NCBI GenBank assembly: GCA_050014595.1
Contig: JBEKDA010000025.1
Location: forward strand, 62,001 to 126,000
DNA length: 64,000 bases
Origin: PALSA-129 sp050014595
GTDB taxonomy: Bacteria > Acidobacteriota > Terriglobia > Bryobacterales > Bryobacteraceae
Direction of reading: 5' to 3'
The notes beneath the pieces are model-generated. The model worked only from the letters and a program-made list of their open reading frames with translations. It did not search any database and was not told where the DNA came from. How positions within the stretch are numbered: the first letter of the stretch is position 1; each line of letters starts with the position of its first letter. Shown one piece after another: positions 55,113 to 64,000 of the stretch. The translations under genes and the position numbers were made by a program.

Positions 55113-58100
55113 ATGGATGAGAATACTTCAGGCAAGCCGCACGGGACGAGCGGATCGCCGCAGGCTTTCCCGGCGCCCGTCATCTCCCTGCCTAAGGGAG
55201 GCGGAGCGATCCGCGGGATCGGCGAGAAGTTTACCGTCAACGCCATCAACGGCACCGCCAACCTGACGCTGCCGCTTCCTCTCAGCGACAGCCGGGCGGC
55301 TTTCGCGCCCGAGCTGCATCTGGCGTACGATTCGGGCGGCGGCAACGGCCCGTTCGGCATGGGGTGGAAACTCGACATCCCAACGCTTACCCGGCGTACG
55401 GATAAGGGCCTGCCGCGCTATTTCGATGGACTGGAATCGGACACCTTCGTACTTTCCGGCGCGGAAGATCTGGTTCCGCTGCTGGACAATTCGGGAGTTC
55501 GCGTTCAATCGAGCCGCACGGTGCACGGCATTGCGTATGACATATTTCCGTACCTGCCGCGCATCGAAGGCCTCTACTCCAAGATCGAGCGCTGGGTGGC
55601 CACGGCCACGGGGAGGACGCATTGGCGCATCATCAGCAGCGACAACGTCACTTCCCTTTTCGGCTTCGATACGGACAGCGCCGTTACCTCCGGCTCCGCT
55701 CCGGAGAAGACGTTCAGCTATCTCCTCTGCCGCCGCTTCGACGACAAAGGCAACCTGGTTCTCTACTCTTATTCGAACGAGGCTGCCGAGAACGTTGACG
55801 TCGCCACAACGCACGAGGTCAATCGTCTGCCGGAAGACCGCGCGCGGCAGCGATATCTGAAGTCGGTTCGCTACGGCTTCACCCAGCCGTACTTCCAGGA
55901 TTGGTCCACCGCCGGACCTGAGCCGCCACTCCCGCCCGACTGGCACTTCGAGCTTATCTTCGACTACGGCGACAACGACCCAAAGGTCCCGAAAACCGGC
56001 GACAACGGGCCGCGTCCGGTGCGGCCCGATCCGTTCTCGAACTATCGCCCCGGCTATGAAGTCCGCACCTATCGCCGCTGCCTTCGGGTGCTGATGTTTC
56101 ACCACTTCCCCGATGAGGCCGCCGTCGGCCGCGACTGTCTGGTGCGCGCGTTGGACTTCACGTATGACGATCAAGCAGCGATTCCCGACCCCGACGCTCC
56201 CATCTATTCGTTCATTACGTCGGCAACACAGCTTGGCTTTCGACGCAACGGCTTGGGCTATGTGAGCAAGGCCTTGCCGCCCGTCGAGTTCGAATACAGC
56301 AAGCCAGTCATCGATCCCACCGTTCGCACGCTTCCGCCCGATAACTTCGCGAATCTTCCCGAGGGCATCGATGGCTCGCGTTATCGATTTGTCGATCTCG
56401 AAGCCGAAGGCATGCCGGGGATACTCTCCGGCGACGGCACGGCGTGGCACTATCAACGCAATCTCAGTCCGCTCTCCGGCGCGCCGCAGCCGGGCGGCGT
56501 GGAGCCGCGCGTAACCGCGAGCTTCGAAGCGTCCAACATCGTCGCGGATTTGCCCTCGAGCCACGCACTCGCGGGGGCGATCCAACTGCTCGACGTGCGC
56601 GGTGAAGGCCGGACCGATGTCGTCTCCTTCCAGCGGAGCGCGCCCGGCTTCTGGACGCGCGAGCCGGAGGAGAGCTGGGATAACTTCGTCGCCTTCCGGT
56701 CGCAGATCCCCGCGGACATCGACTCCCCCAACGCCCGCTTCGTCGATCTCACGGGAAACGGCCGGCCCGATGTGCTGGTTGGGGAAGACAATTGCTGGCT
56801 GATGTATCCGTCGCTCGGCGAACTGGGCTATGGGCCGGCGGAACTCATACGGGCGCCCTGGGACGAGGCGGCGGGTGGGCCGCCGGTCTACTCGAACGAT
56901 ACCGAAGCCATCCACCTGGCGGACATGTCGGGCGATGGCCTCGCCGACCTGGTGCGAATCCGCAACGGCGAGATCTGCTTCTGGCCCAACCTCGGCTACG
57001 GCCGCTTTGGACGCAAAGTAACGATGGAAGGGTCGCCGCACTTTGCCGCGCCCGACCAGTTCCACCCGCGCCGCGTACATCTCGCCGATGTGGACGGTTC
57101 GGGAACTTCAGACCTGCTCTACATTGGCGCCGATGGCGTGTCCGTTTGGTTCAACCGCTCCGGCAACACCTGGTCCGCGCCGCAGCGCATCGCCGTCTTT
57201 CCCACCGCGGATTTGCTGAGTTCGGTGCAGACCGCCGATCTGCTGGGCAACGGCACAGGCTGCCTGGTTTGGTCGTCGCCTTTGCCGGCGCACGGAGCGC
57301 CGCTGCGCTACGTCGATCTGATGAGCGGCCAAAAGCCGCACCTGCTGCTTCGTTCGCGGAACAATATGGGCGCGGAAACCCACCTCACCTACGCCCCCTC
57401 CGCTCGCTTTTATTTGGAGGACCGGCTCGCCGGCACGCCCTGGATCACTCGCCTGCCGTTTCCCGTGCAGGTCATCGAACGAGTCGAGCTTTACGATTTC
57501 ATCGGCCGCAGCCGTTTCGTTACGCGCTACGCCTACCATCACGGCCACTACGACGGCGAAGAGCGCGAGTTCCGCGGCTTCGGCATGGTCGAGACGTGGG
57601 ACACCGAGACATACCGCGCGGATGACGCGTTCCCAAACGTCGAAAACTGGGACGCGGACTCATGGTCGCCCCCGGTCTATACCAAGACGTGGTTCCATAC
57701 GGGAACCTTCCTCGAAGAAGGTCTCATTTCGAAGCAATTCGAGCTTGAGTACTGGATCGAGCCCGCGCTGGAACCAGCCGCTCGCGCGGCCGATCGCGCG
57801 GCGATGGAGCTCCCGGATTCCATCATTCCCCCAGGCCTGACCGGCGAGGAGGCGCGCGAAGCATGCCGCGCGCTCAAGGGCCACACACTGCGCGTGGAGA
57901 CTTACTGCGAAGATGGCTCCGCCCTGGAACCGCTCCCTTACGCCGTCGCCGAGCACAGTTATCGGGTCCGCATGTTGCAGCCCATTGGGGGCAATCGCTA
58001 CGGCGTCTTCTCCTGCAGTGACAACGAGACCCTCAACTTTCACTACGAGCGCGCAGGCGCGGACCCCCGTGTGAGCCACACTGTGGTGATCGATGCCGAT

Positions 58101-61100
58101 GACTTCGATCAACCTCTTCGGTCCGTCTCCATCACCTATCCACGCCGTCCCGGGTATGCGGCCCCCGAGCCTGGTTTGTCCGTGTCCGTCCAGGGTCAAC
58201 TCGCTTATGACCAGGGACGGCAGCATTTGCTCGGCACACAACACGCTTATACGAATGCGGTTCTAACCGGCGACAGTCATCGAATTCCCCGCCCCTGTGA
58301 GGTCATCCAGGCCGAACTTACCGGTTTTACGCCTGCCAGCGTGCGTCCCGGCGTCACCAATCTTTTTCGCTTGGCCGAACTCGACTCTACGTGGACTACC
58401 GTCTGGAACCCGGCCCATGACCTCCCGCACGAGCAGGTCGCAGCCTCCGACGTGGACGGCGTGGGCGCACTTCCGGGCGGTCTGGCGCGCCGCATCCTGA
58501 AGCACTCCCGCTCCATATTCCGCAAGGATGACCTCACGGCTCTTCTTCCCCTGGGCGCATTAGAGTCGTGCGCCTTCCCCGGCAATACCTATAATCTCGC
58601 CATCACCCCCGGTATTATTGCCCGCGTCCTCGCCGGCAGGGTGGGTGCGCCCGAACTCACCGAAGGCGGCTACGCTCAACTTCCCGCAAGCGACGGGTGG
58701 TGGATCCCCGGCGAGTTGATGCGCTTTTCACCCGGCGATGCCGACACGGCCGCCGTCGAACTGGAGTACGCGCAACAGCACTTTTTCATCGAACGCCGGG
58801 CGATCGATCCCTTCGGCGGGGTGAGCCGCACGTTCCTCGATACCTATGACCTGCTCCCGGTCCTCGCCGTAGATCCCCTCGGCAACCAACACGGCGCCAC
58901 CATCGATTACCGGGTCCTTGAGCCGTCCGAAGTCACGGACCCCAATGGCAATCGCGCGGCCGTGGCCTTCGACATCCTGGGGCTCGTGGCGGGAAGCGCG
59001 GTACGCGGCAAGGCGACGGAGAATCTGGGAGACTCGCTCGCCGGCTTCAATCCCGATCTCGATGACGCCACCATAGCTGCGCAACTTGCCGACCCGCTCG
59101 CAAATCCACTGGCCGTCCTCGGTCAAGCCTCCGCGCGCATCATTTACGACGTCAACGCCTACATGCGCACGCGCGGCAACCCGCAGCCCAGCGCGGGGGT
59201 TTCTTACCTGCTCGAGCGCGAGACCCACGTCTCCGACCTTGCCCCGGGACAGATCACGCGCTGCCAATACACCTTGAACTACAGCGACGGCTTCGGCCGC
59301 CAGATTCAGCGGAAGATGCTGGTGGAGCCCGGACCGCTGGTCGACGGCGGCCCGAGCGTTTCGCCCCGCTGGATCGGCTCGGGCTGGACGGTCTACGACA
59401 ATAAGGGACAACCTGTCCGGCGCTACGAGCCGTTCTTCACCGCTACCCCCGCCTTCGAATTCAACTCTCAGATGGGCGTGAGCCGTTACACGTTCTACGA
59501 TCCGCTCGGCCGCCTCGCCGCCACCTTACTGCCGGATAACACGTGGCACAAGACCATCTACGGCGCATGGCGGAAGGAGACCTGGGACGCCAACGATACG
59601 GTTCTTATCTCCGACCCTCGAACCGACGCGGACGTAGGCGACTACTTCGTCCGCCTGCTCGGCGCGGGAGCCTTTACCTCATGGTATGACGCCCGCATCG
59701 GAGGCGCTTTTGGCGTTGACGCCACCGATAAGGCGGCGGAAAAAGACGCCGCGCAGAAAGCCGCCGCGCATGCCGCCACACCGGGCGTCGAACACTACGA
59801 TTCGGCCGGCAACGCGTGTCTTTCCGTCATGGACTTCGGCGTCAACGGCCGCCAGCCCACCCGGACGGCACACGACATCGAAGGCTCTCAGCTCGCCACT
59901 ATCGACGCGCTCGGCCGGCGGGCCATCGAGTACCTCGTCCGCGAACCTCTGGGCGCAAGCTTCCAATACGTGGATGCGCGCGATCTCGCGGGCCGCGAAC
60001 TGTTTCATAACAACATGGACGGCGGCTCGCGCCGCGAGCTTCCCGATATTTCCGGACAGCCCATCCGTTCGTGGGACGACCGCGCCCACGCCGTTCGCGT
60101 TCGCTACGACTTGAATCGGCGGATCACCCACCGCTACGTCGCCACCGCCGGCGGCGCGGAGCATCTCGTCTCCCGCACCGTCTATGGCGAAGGCATGCCG
60201 CAGAACAACCTCTGCGCCCAGATCTTTCGCCACTACGACCAATCCGGCTTGTCCAGTAACGAGAGCTGCGACTTCAAAGGCAACCTCATCGACCGCGCGC
60301 GCCAACTCGCCCGCGTGTACCGTGTCGAGGTCGATTGGTCCCCCCTGGGAGACGAAACCGATCCGGTTAAGCTCGATCTTCTCGCCGCGCCGCTGTTAGT
60401 CGCCGAAGACCTTTTTGTGGCGAAAGCGTTCCACGACGCTCTGAATCGTCCGGTGCAGGCGATTACGCCGCACAGCGCAACCATGAAGCCGAACGTGGTG
60501 CGCGCCACCTATTTCGACGGCGGCAAAGTCCAGGCAGTGGACGTGTGGGAACAACAGGCCGCGGCGCCGGCGGGTCTGCTTGACCCTACCACCGCAACCA
60601 CCCACGTGGTTACAGACAGCCAATACGATGCCAACGGCCACCGCATCTCCCTGACCCACGGCAACGGCGCGGTCACCGCGCGGACTTTCGATCTCCTGAC
60701 GAAACGGCTGACCCGCATTCTCACCACCCGGCCCGCCACATTCCCCGCCGATCAGGACGTAGTGCAGGATCTCCGCTATACTCACGACCCAACCGGCAAC
60801 ATTACGCGCACCCGCGACGATGCCGACATCCAGGACGTAGTCTTCTTCAAAAATCAGCGCGTCGATCCCTCGTCCGACTACACTTATGACGCCGGATACC
60901 GTCTTCTCCGCGCCACGGGACGAGAACACCTCGGCCAGACCGGCGGCGGACTTTCGGCGCCACAGCAGCCCACCGACGATGACTCCTTCCGGACCAATCT
61001 CCCGCAGCCCGGCGACGGCAACGCCATGGGCACTTACATCGAGCAGTACACCTACGACCCCGCCGGTAATCTGCTCGCCATGCTTCATCAAGTCGCGTCT

Positions 61101-62858
61101 GGTTCCTGGCAGCGCCGCTACGCCTATGCCGAGACTTCGCGAATCGATGCGGCGCAAATCGGCAACCGCCCCTCGTCCACTAGCCTGCCCGGCGACCCGG
61201 CCGGCGGCCCTTACAGCGCCAAGTACGCCTATGATGCCCACGGCAACGCCATCGGCATGCCGCACCTCTCCTCCATGGCATGGAACGAGCGCGACAGCCT
61301 CTCCTCCACGTCCCGCCAGGTGGTCAGCAGCGGTACGCCCGAAACCACCTTTTATACGTACGATGGCGCCGATCAGCGTTTGAGAAAGGTCACGGATCGT
61401 TTCGCCGCCGCAGGCCCGGGATCGCGCAAACGGGAACGAATCTCTCTTGGCTCACTCGATCTCTACCGCGAATACGCCCCGGATGGAACCACCGTCACGC
61501 TTTCGCGCGAAACCCTCACCATCGTCTCCGACCGGAAGTTGGCGGCGATATTGGAAACACGCACTTCCGGGGTGAATGCGGCCCCAGGACGCGCTCTCAA
61601 ATACCAATTCGCGAACCTCCAGGAAAGCTCGACCCTGGAGCTTGATGAAAACTCGGACGTAATCGGCTACGAGGAATATTTCCCCTACGGCGGAACCTCG
61701 TACAGCGCGGTTCAGAGCAAGACGGACACCCCCAAGCGAGCACGCTTTTGCGGCAAGCAGAGGGATGAGGAGAGCGGCTTCTACTACTTCGGCATGCGCT
61801 ATTATGCGCCCTGGTTAGGACGCTGGTTCAATCCCGACCCGGAGGGACTCGCCGACGGTCCCAACCTCTATCTCTATGCCCGCGCAAACCCAATAGCCAT
61901 CGTCGATCCAGATGGGACCGTCGGACTTGTTCTCGGGGGTCTTGGCGCTGCGGAGCTCTTCCTTATTTTCGGCGGGGCCACGGTTGCGGTGGGTCTCACC
62001 CAGGCGGCGGCGCGGCATCCACCGCGGCTGCCCGATTGGCACCCCTTCTCCACCGGCGACGACGACACGTTCCCTTCTCCGCCCTGGACACCGCCCGTGC
62101 CCAAGCCGGTGCCGGCGCCACCGCCCCCCGCGCCACCGGTTCCAGTCCCCCCACCGGCGCCCCCGGCGCCCGCGCCGCCGATTCCCGTGCCGGCTCCGCC
62201 CGTTCCCGTGCCGGTGCCCGCTCCGCCTGTTCCGGTGCCGGTCCCAGCTCCGCCGGTGCCCGTTCCGGTTCCCGTTCCCGTACCTGTTCCGGTTCCGGTG
62301 CCGATTCCAATCCCGCTTCCCATCCCGGCGCCCCACAGCGGCCCGAAGCCGGCGCCCACTCCGAAATCCAAGCCAAAGACCGACCCAAGACCAGGCCCGA
62401 AGGTTGGTCCGGACCCGGTTCCCGACCCGAAGCCCAAACCGCCGAAAGACGATAAAGGCCAGCCGTTACGCTATGTCACGTATACCAAGAAGCGCGTCGT
62501 CAATGGCAAAACCTACGTCTACGTGGGCCGCACCTCCGGGTACGGCGACCCGCGCGCCATTGTCGCGCGGCGAGACGCGAACCATCACGTCAAGGGTTAT
62601 GGCCCTGCGGTTCCCGATCGCTATACGACGGCCACCCTGCCCAGATGGCAGCGTTGGCTCGACCCCGCCTATCAGGCCATTCGCGGACGCGAACAACAAC
62701 AGATCGACTACTACGGAGGCGCGCGTTCCGATAACCGGACTGGATCCAGGTCCGGCAACGCAATCCGCGGAGTTGCCAAGGATAATAAGTTGGGGCCCAT
62801 TTACGACGCGGCCGCAACCGCGACATTTGGGCGGCGCGCGCCCTACACTGGAAACTGA
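55113..62858 (+). CDS. TcB-TcC fusion (SpvB/Rhs cocoon with C-terminal nuclease-like effector)
   Basis: A 2581-residue cocoon protein. The SpvB domain begins near residue 15 (VISLPKGGGAIRGIGEKFTV, YDSGGGNGPFGMGWKLDIP). FG-GAP-like repeats follow (LTGNGRPDVLVGEDNCWLMY, LADVDGSGTSDLLYIG), then the TcB middle domains (RFVTRYAYHHGHYDGEEREF near 800-830). Rhs repeats fill about 1400-2250. The Rhs core GFYYFGMRYYAPWLGRWFNP and NPIAIVDPDG (about 2240-2269) holds the aspartates of the autoprotease that frees the effector. After it come a hydrophobic helix (GLVLGGLGAAELFLIFGGAT), a Pro/Val-rich spacer (2324-2440) and a 130-residue effector (GKTYVYVGRTSGYGD, VARRDANHHV, GREQQQIDYYGG). Effector resemblance to GIY-YIG nucleases is my inference; the rest is firm. 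TcB and TcC are separate in Photorhabdus but fused here. Confidence 0.93.
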   Translation: MDENTSGKPHGTSGSPQAFPAPVISLPKGGGAIRGIGEKFTVNAINGTANLTLPLPLSDSRAAFAPELHLAYDSGGGNGPFGMGWKLDIPTLTRRTDKGLPRYFDGLESDTFVLSGAEDLVPLLDNSGVRVQSSRTVHGIAYDIFPYLPRIEGLYSKIERWVATATGRTHWRIISSDNVTSLFGFDTDSAVTSGSAPEKTFSYLLCRRFDDKGNLVLYSYSNEAAENVDVATTHEVNRLPEDRARQRYLKSVRYGFTQPYFQDWSTAGPEPPLPPDWHFELIFDYGDNDPKVPKTGDNGPRPVRPDPFSNYRPGYEVRTYRRCLRVLMFHHFPDEAAVGRDCLVRALDFTYDDQAAIPDPDAPIYSFITSATQLGFRRNGLGYVSKALPPVEFEYSKPVIDPTVRTLPPDNFANLPEGIDGSRYRFVDLEAEGMPGILSGDGTAWHYQRNLSPLSGAPQPGGVEPRVTASFEASNIVADLPSSHALAGAIQLLDVRGEGRTDVVSFQRSAPGFWTREPEESWDNFVAFRSQIPADIDSPNARFVDLTGNGRPDVLVGEDNCWLMYPSLGELGYGPAELIRAPWDEAAGGPPVYSNDTEAIHLADMSGDGLADLVRIRNGEICFWPNLGYGRFGRKVTMEGSPHFAAPDQFHPRRVHLADVDGSGTSDLLYIGADGVSVWFNRSGNTWSAPQRIAVFPTADLLSSVQTADLLGNGTGCLVWSSPLPAHGAPLRYVDLMSGQKPHLLLRSRNNMGAETHLTYAPSARFYLEDRLAGTPWITRLPFPVQVIERVELYDFIGRSRFVTRYAYHHGHYDGEEREFRGFGMVETWDTETYRADDAFPNVENWDADSWSPPVYTKTWFHTGTFLEEGLISKQFELEYWIEPALEPAARAADRAAMELPDSIIPPGLTGEEAREACRALKGHTLRVETYCEDGSALEPLPYAVAEHSYRVRMLQPIGGNRYGVFSCSDNETLNFHYERAGADPRVSHTVVIDADDFDQPLRSVSITYPRRPGYAAPEPGLSVSVQGQLAYDQGRQHLLGTQHAYTNAVLTGDSHRIPRPCEVIQAELTGFTPASVRPGVTNLFRLAELDSTWTTVWNPAHDLPHEQVAASDVDGVGALPGGLARRILKHSRSIFRKDDLTALLPLGALESCAFPGNTYNLAITPGIIARVLAGRVGAPELTEGGYAQLPASDGWWIPGELMRFSPGDADTAAVELEYAQQHFFIERRAIDPFGGVSRTFLDTYDLLPVLAVDPLGNQHGATIDYRVLEPSEVTDPNGNRAAVAFDILGLVAGSAVRGKATENLGDSLAGFNPDLDDATIAAQLADPLANPLAVLGQASARIIYDVNAYMRTRGNPQPSAGVSYLLERETHVSDLAPGQITRCQYTLNYSDGFGRQIQRKMLVEPGPLVDGGPSVSPRWIGSGWTVYDNKGQPVRRYEPFFTATPAFEFNSQMGVSRYTFYDPLGRLAATLLPDNTWHKTIYGAWRKETWDANDTVLISDPRTDADVGDYFVRLLGAGAFTSWYDARIGGAFGVDATDKAAEKDAAQKAAAHAATPGVEHYDSAGNACLSVMDFGVNGRQPTRTAHDIEGSQLATIDALGRRAIEYLVREPLGASFQYVDARDLAGRELFHNNMDGGSRRELPDISGQPIRSWDDRAHAVRVRYDLNRRITHRYVATAGGAEHLVSRTVYGEGMPQNNLCAQIFRHYDQSGLSSNESCDFKGNLIDRARQLARVYRVEVDWSPLGDETDPVKLDLLAAPLLVAEDLFVAKAFHDALNRPVQAITPHSATMKPNVVRATYFDGGKVQAVDVWEQQAAAPAGLLDPTTATTHVVTDSQYDANGHRISLTHGNGAVTARTFDLLTKRLTRILTTRPATFPADQDVVQDLRYTHDPTGNITRTRDDADIQDVVFFKNQRVDPSSDYTYDAGYRLLRATGREHLGQTGGGLSAPQQPTDDDSFRTNLPQPGDGNAMGTYIEQYTYDPAGNLLAMLHQVASGSWQRRYAYAETSRIDAAQIGNRPSSTSLPGDPAGGPYSAKYAYDAHGNAIGMPHLSSMAWNERDSLSSTSRQVVSSGTPETTFYTYDGADQRLRKVTDRFAAAGPGSRKRERISLGSLDLYREYAPDGTTVTLSRETLTIVSDRKLAAILETRTSGVNAAPGRALKYQFANLQESSTLELDENSDVIGYEEYFPYGGTSYSAVQSKTDTPKRARFCGKQRDEESGFYYFGMRYYAPWLGRWFNPDPEGLADGPNLYLYARANPIAIVDPDGTVGLVLGGLGAAELFLIFGGATVAVGLTQAAARHPPRLPDWHPFSTGDDDTFPSPPWTPPVPKPVPAPPPPAPPVPVPPPAPPAPAPPIPVPAPPVPVPVPAPPVPVPVPAPPVPVPVPVPVPVPVPVPIPIPLPIPAPHSGPKPAPTPKSKPKTDPRPGPKVGPDPVPDPKPKPPKDDKGQPLRYVTYTKKRVVNGKTYVYVGRTSGYGDPRAIVARRDANHHVKGYGPAVPDRYTTATLPRWQRWLDPAYQAIRGREQQQIDYYGGARSDNRTGSRSGNAIRGVAKDNKLGPIYDAAATATFGRRAPYTGN

Positions 62859-62876
62859 AGGAGCATGCAGGAATAA

Positions 62877-63335
62877 ATGGCAAACAGACGATGGCAGCCA
62901 GGAGCTGTGATCCGGAAGAAACTCGGCGACGGCTTGCTCTATTACGCGCGTCTTTTGGAGTTTCCCTGGGCTGCCTTTTACCGCCATAGAACCAGCCAAC
63001 CGGAAAACGATTTGGCTGCCATCGCAAAGCACGACGTGCTGTTCACCATCGCAGCTCACAAGGATCTCCTCGCCAAAAATCAGTGGGAGCCAATCGGCAC
63101 TCTTCCTCCGGATGGCTCGCTCCACCCTCCCGCGGCGCAAGCTATCTGGGATGACGCCGATCACTGCCAGATCATCGACGCGAATGGGGACATGCGTCCC
63201 GCGACACCGGAAGAATGCGCCGGGCTCGAGCCCGCTGCGGTCTGGGAACCCGAGCACATTGACGACCGCCTCGAGGACGCCTTTGCGGGCCGCAAAAACC
63301 ACTGGTTGGAGGAGATGATTCCGAAGCGCTCTTAA
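62877..63335 (+). CDS. Imm26-like immunity protein
   Basis: A 152-residue cytoplasmic protein that begins 18 bases after the TcC gene, with AGGAATAA before ATG 62877. GAVIRKKLGDGLLYYARLLE followed by FPWAAFYRHRT is the opening of the Imm26 immunity family (consensus 'G.v..i.LgdG.y.yarvl..p..aFyd'), and VLFTIAAHKDLLAKNQWEPI and GTLPP continue it. The C-terminal half is acidic (EPEHIDDRLEDAF). Imm26 proteins neutralise nuclease or other toxins of polymorphic Rhs/CDI-like systems. Its position makes it the likely antidote to the C-terminal effector of the preceding gene. Assignment is by pattern, not by search. Confidence 0.75.
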   Translation: MANRRWQPGAVIRKKLGDGLLYYARLLEFPWAAFYRHRTSQPENDLAAIAKHDVLFTIAAHKDLLAKNQWEPIGTLPPDGSLHPPAAQAIWDDADHCQIIDANGDMRPATPEECAGLEPAAVWEPEHIDDRLEDAFAGRKNHWLEEMIPKRS

Positions 63336-63349
63336 CGCCGCCTCGATTG

Positions 63350-63856
63350 TCAGTGCGAGCGCTCGAAGGCGGCAACCATTTTCCGTAAAGCCGCGGCGTC
63401 GTCAGCCGTGATCTTCCCGGAGTCTTCGTCCGCGTCCACGGTGTCGACGACAACCTCATACTCAGGCCGGCTCTTGATGCGCTTCCGCGCGAGAACATCC
63501 CGCAGCACATCGCGCCGGGCGAAATCCAAACCGGCGCCGGCCGCCGCTTGCCAGAACTTCTCAGCGTCCTCGCCGCCCGATTCGTTCCAGGGCTGCACAA
63601 CCGCCTGCTCGATATACGCAAGACCTTTGACCGACTTAGAAGCCGGCGTGGCGGCGATCAACTGACGCATCTGCTCCAGGCCGCCGAGCATTGTATGCTC
63701 CTGGTCCCCGCTCAGGGATTTCGATTCCTTAATCACGCCTGCCGATATTGCGATCGCCCTGAGCAACTGCTCGGCGCGCGTGGCATTGCCTTTGGATCCC
63801 GCAGTGGACCGCTCCACAACCTGGTCTACAGGCTTGTCTTTGGCCCTTTTGCTCAT
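63350..63856 (-). CDS. hypothetical protein
   Basis: A 168-residue soluble, helical and charged protein (SKRAKDKPVDQVVERSTAGS, TRAEQLLRAIAISAGVIKES, EKFWQAAAGAGLDFARRDVL). I do not recognise a family. No signal or membrane segment. An in-frame TTG nine bases upstream is an alternative start. It is convergent with the immunity gene, 14 bases apart. Confidence 0.6.
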   Translation of the reverse strand: MSKRAKDKPVDQVVERSTAGSKGNATRAEQLLRAIAISAGVIKESKSLSGDQEHTMLGGLEQMRQLIAATPASKSVKGLAYIEQAVVQPWNESGGEDAEKFWQAAAGAGLDFARRDVLRDVLARKRIKSRPEYEVVVDTVDADEDSGKITADDAAALRKMVAAFERSH

Positions 63857-63937
63857 CGCGTCCAAAATATATCATATCGAACGGTTGGTGGCTATCGACG
63901 GAGCCCTAATCGAGGCTTGTCGAAGAGTTCAGGATAC

Positions 63938-64000
63938 ATGGGCCAGGTTCCGGAAGAGATCGTAGAGACGTTCGGAGGTCACCTGTCACTGGCGCAGGTT
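63938..64000 (+). CDS. start of a gene running off the right edge
   Basis: From ATG 63938, with AGGA just upstream, 21 codons read MGQVPEEIVETFGGHLSLAQ and continue past the window. The composition is protein-like, but too little is visible to name it. Confidence 0.35.
   Translation, partial: MGQVPEEIVETFGGHLSLAQV

Noticed and set aside
62085..62330. Regular CCGGTTCCCGTG-type repetition that could be taken for a CRISPR or tandem-repeat array
   Set aside because: It is in frame within the TcC gene and encodes a Pro-Val linker; there are no unique spacers of constant length.
63337..63373. Inverted repeat GCCGCCTCGA / TCGAAGGCGGC as a terminator after the immunity gene
   Set aside because: The right arm lies within the coding end of the convergent gene and no T-run follows; it may be chance.

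Overview
The window is GC-rich chromosomal DNA that reads as an Acidobacteriota genome, most likely of the Bryobacterales/Solibacter type. This assignment is an inference. It rests on the gene content: a kumamolisin-type S53 peptidase, a large glycine-rich BNR/sortilin-like exported protein, a PEP-CTERM protein, and a small 'EANR..SQKSTGPRSPEGK' family protein. It also rests on many REP-like hairpins and a dispersed repeat present in several diverged copies. I saw no rRNA, tRNA or CRISPR array.

Layout. 0-7.6 kb: the start of an MlaE-like permease, a P1/DmpA-type peptidase, a frameshifted DUF2339 membrane protein, and a three-part LplT-PlsC-acyl-ligase fusion. 7.7-15 kb: a sigma-54 activator without a receiver domain, a small toxin-antitoxin pair whose toxin looks frameshifted, a large YfhO-like membrane protein with a tiny GT39 remnant behind it, and a hybrid histidine kinase. 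15.1-15.8 kb: a REP-associated transposase (RAYT) inside its own inverted REPs. 15.9-22.1 kb: the housekeeping clusters rpoN-hpf-rapZ and accB-accC-alr, all on the minus strand. 22.1-24.3 kb: a two-gene secretory operon (PEP-CTERM protein, then an exported protein with a metalloprotease-like HExxE motif), with a clear promoter and terminator. 24.5-29.6 kb: a glycan cluster of GT2, GT2, DUF2304, a TMTC-like TPR protein and GT4. 29.7-45.6 kb: a TolB-like protein, the sedolisin, glutamate decarboxylase, a kdpA gene with its middle missing, small exported proteins, a TonB-plug/ABC-binding-protein chimera feeding a histidine kinase and a response regulator, a threonine dehydratase-like enzyme and the BNR protein.

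The most interesting part is 45.9-63.3 kb. It is a compact operon encoding a complete Tc (ABC) toxin complex: a 3035-residue TcA, then a 2581-residue TcB-TcC (SpvB/Rhs) fusion one base downstream, then a 152-residue gene that looks like an Imm26-family immunity protein. The TcC C-terminus carries a long proline-valine linker and a small domain resembling a GIY-YIG nuclease. Tc effectors usually act on eukaryotic cells and need no immunity gene. This locus therefore looks like a Tc injection machine joined to a polymorphic-toxin nuclease with its own antidote. A good sigma-70 promoter and a strong ribosome-binding site precede tcA.

Genome decay and rearrangement are visible throughout: two probable single-base deletions (DUF2339 and the RelE-like toxin), the internally deleted kdpA, the GT39 stub, and a TonB-dependent receptor cut off at a copy of the dispersed repeat.
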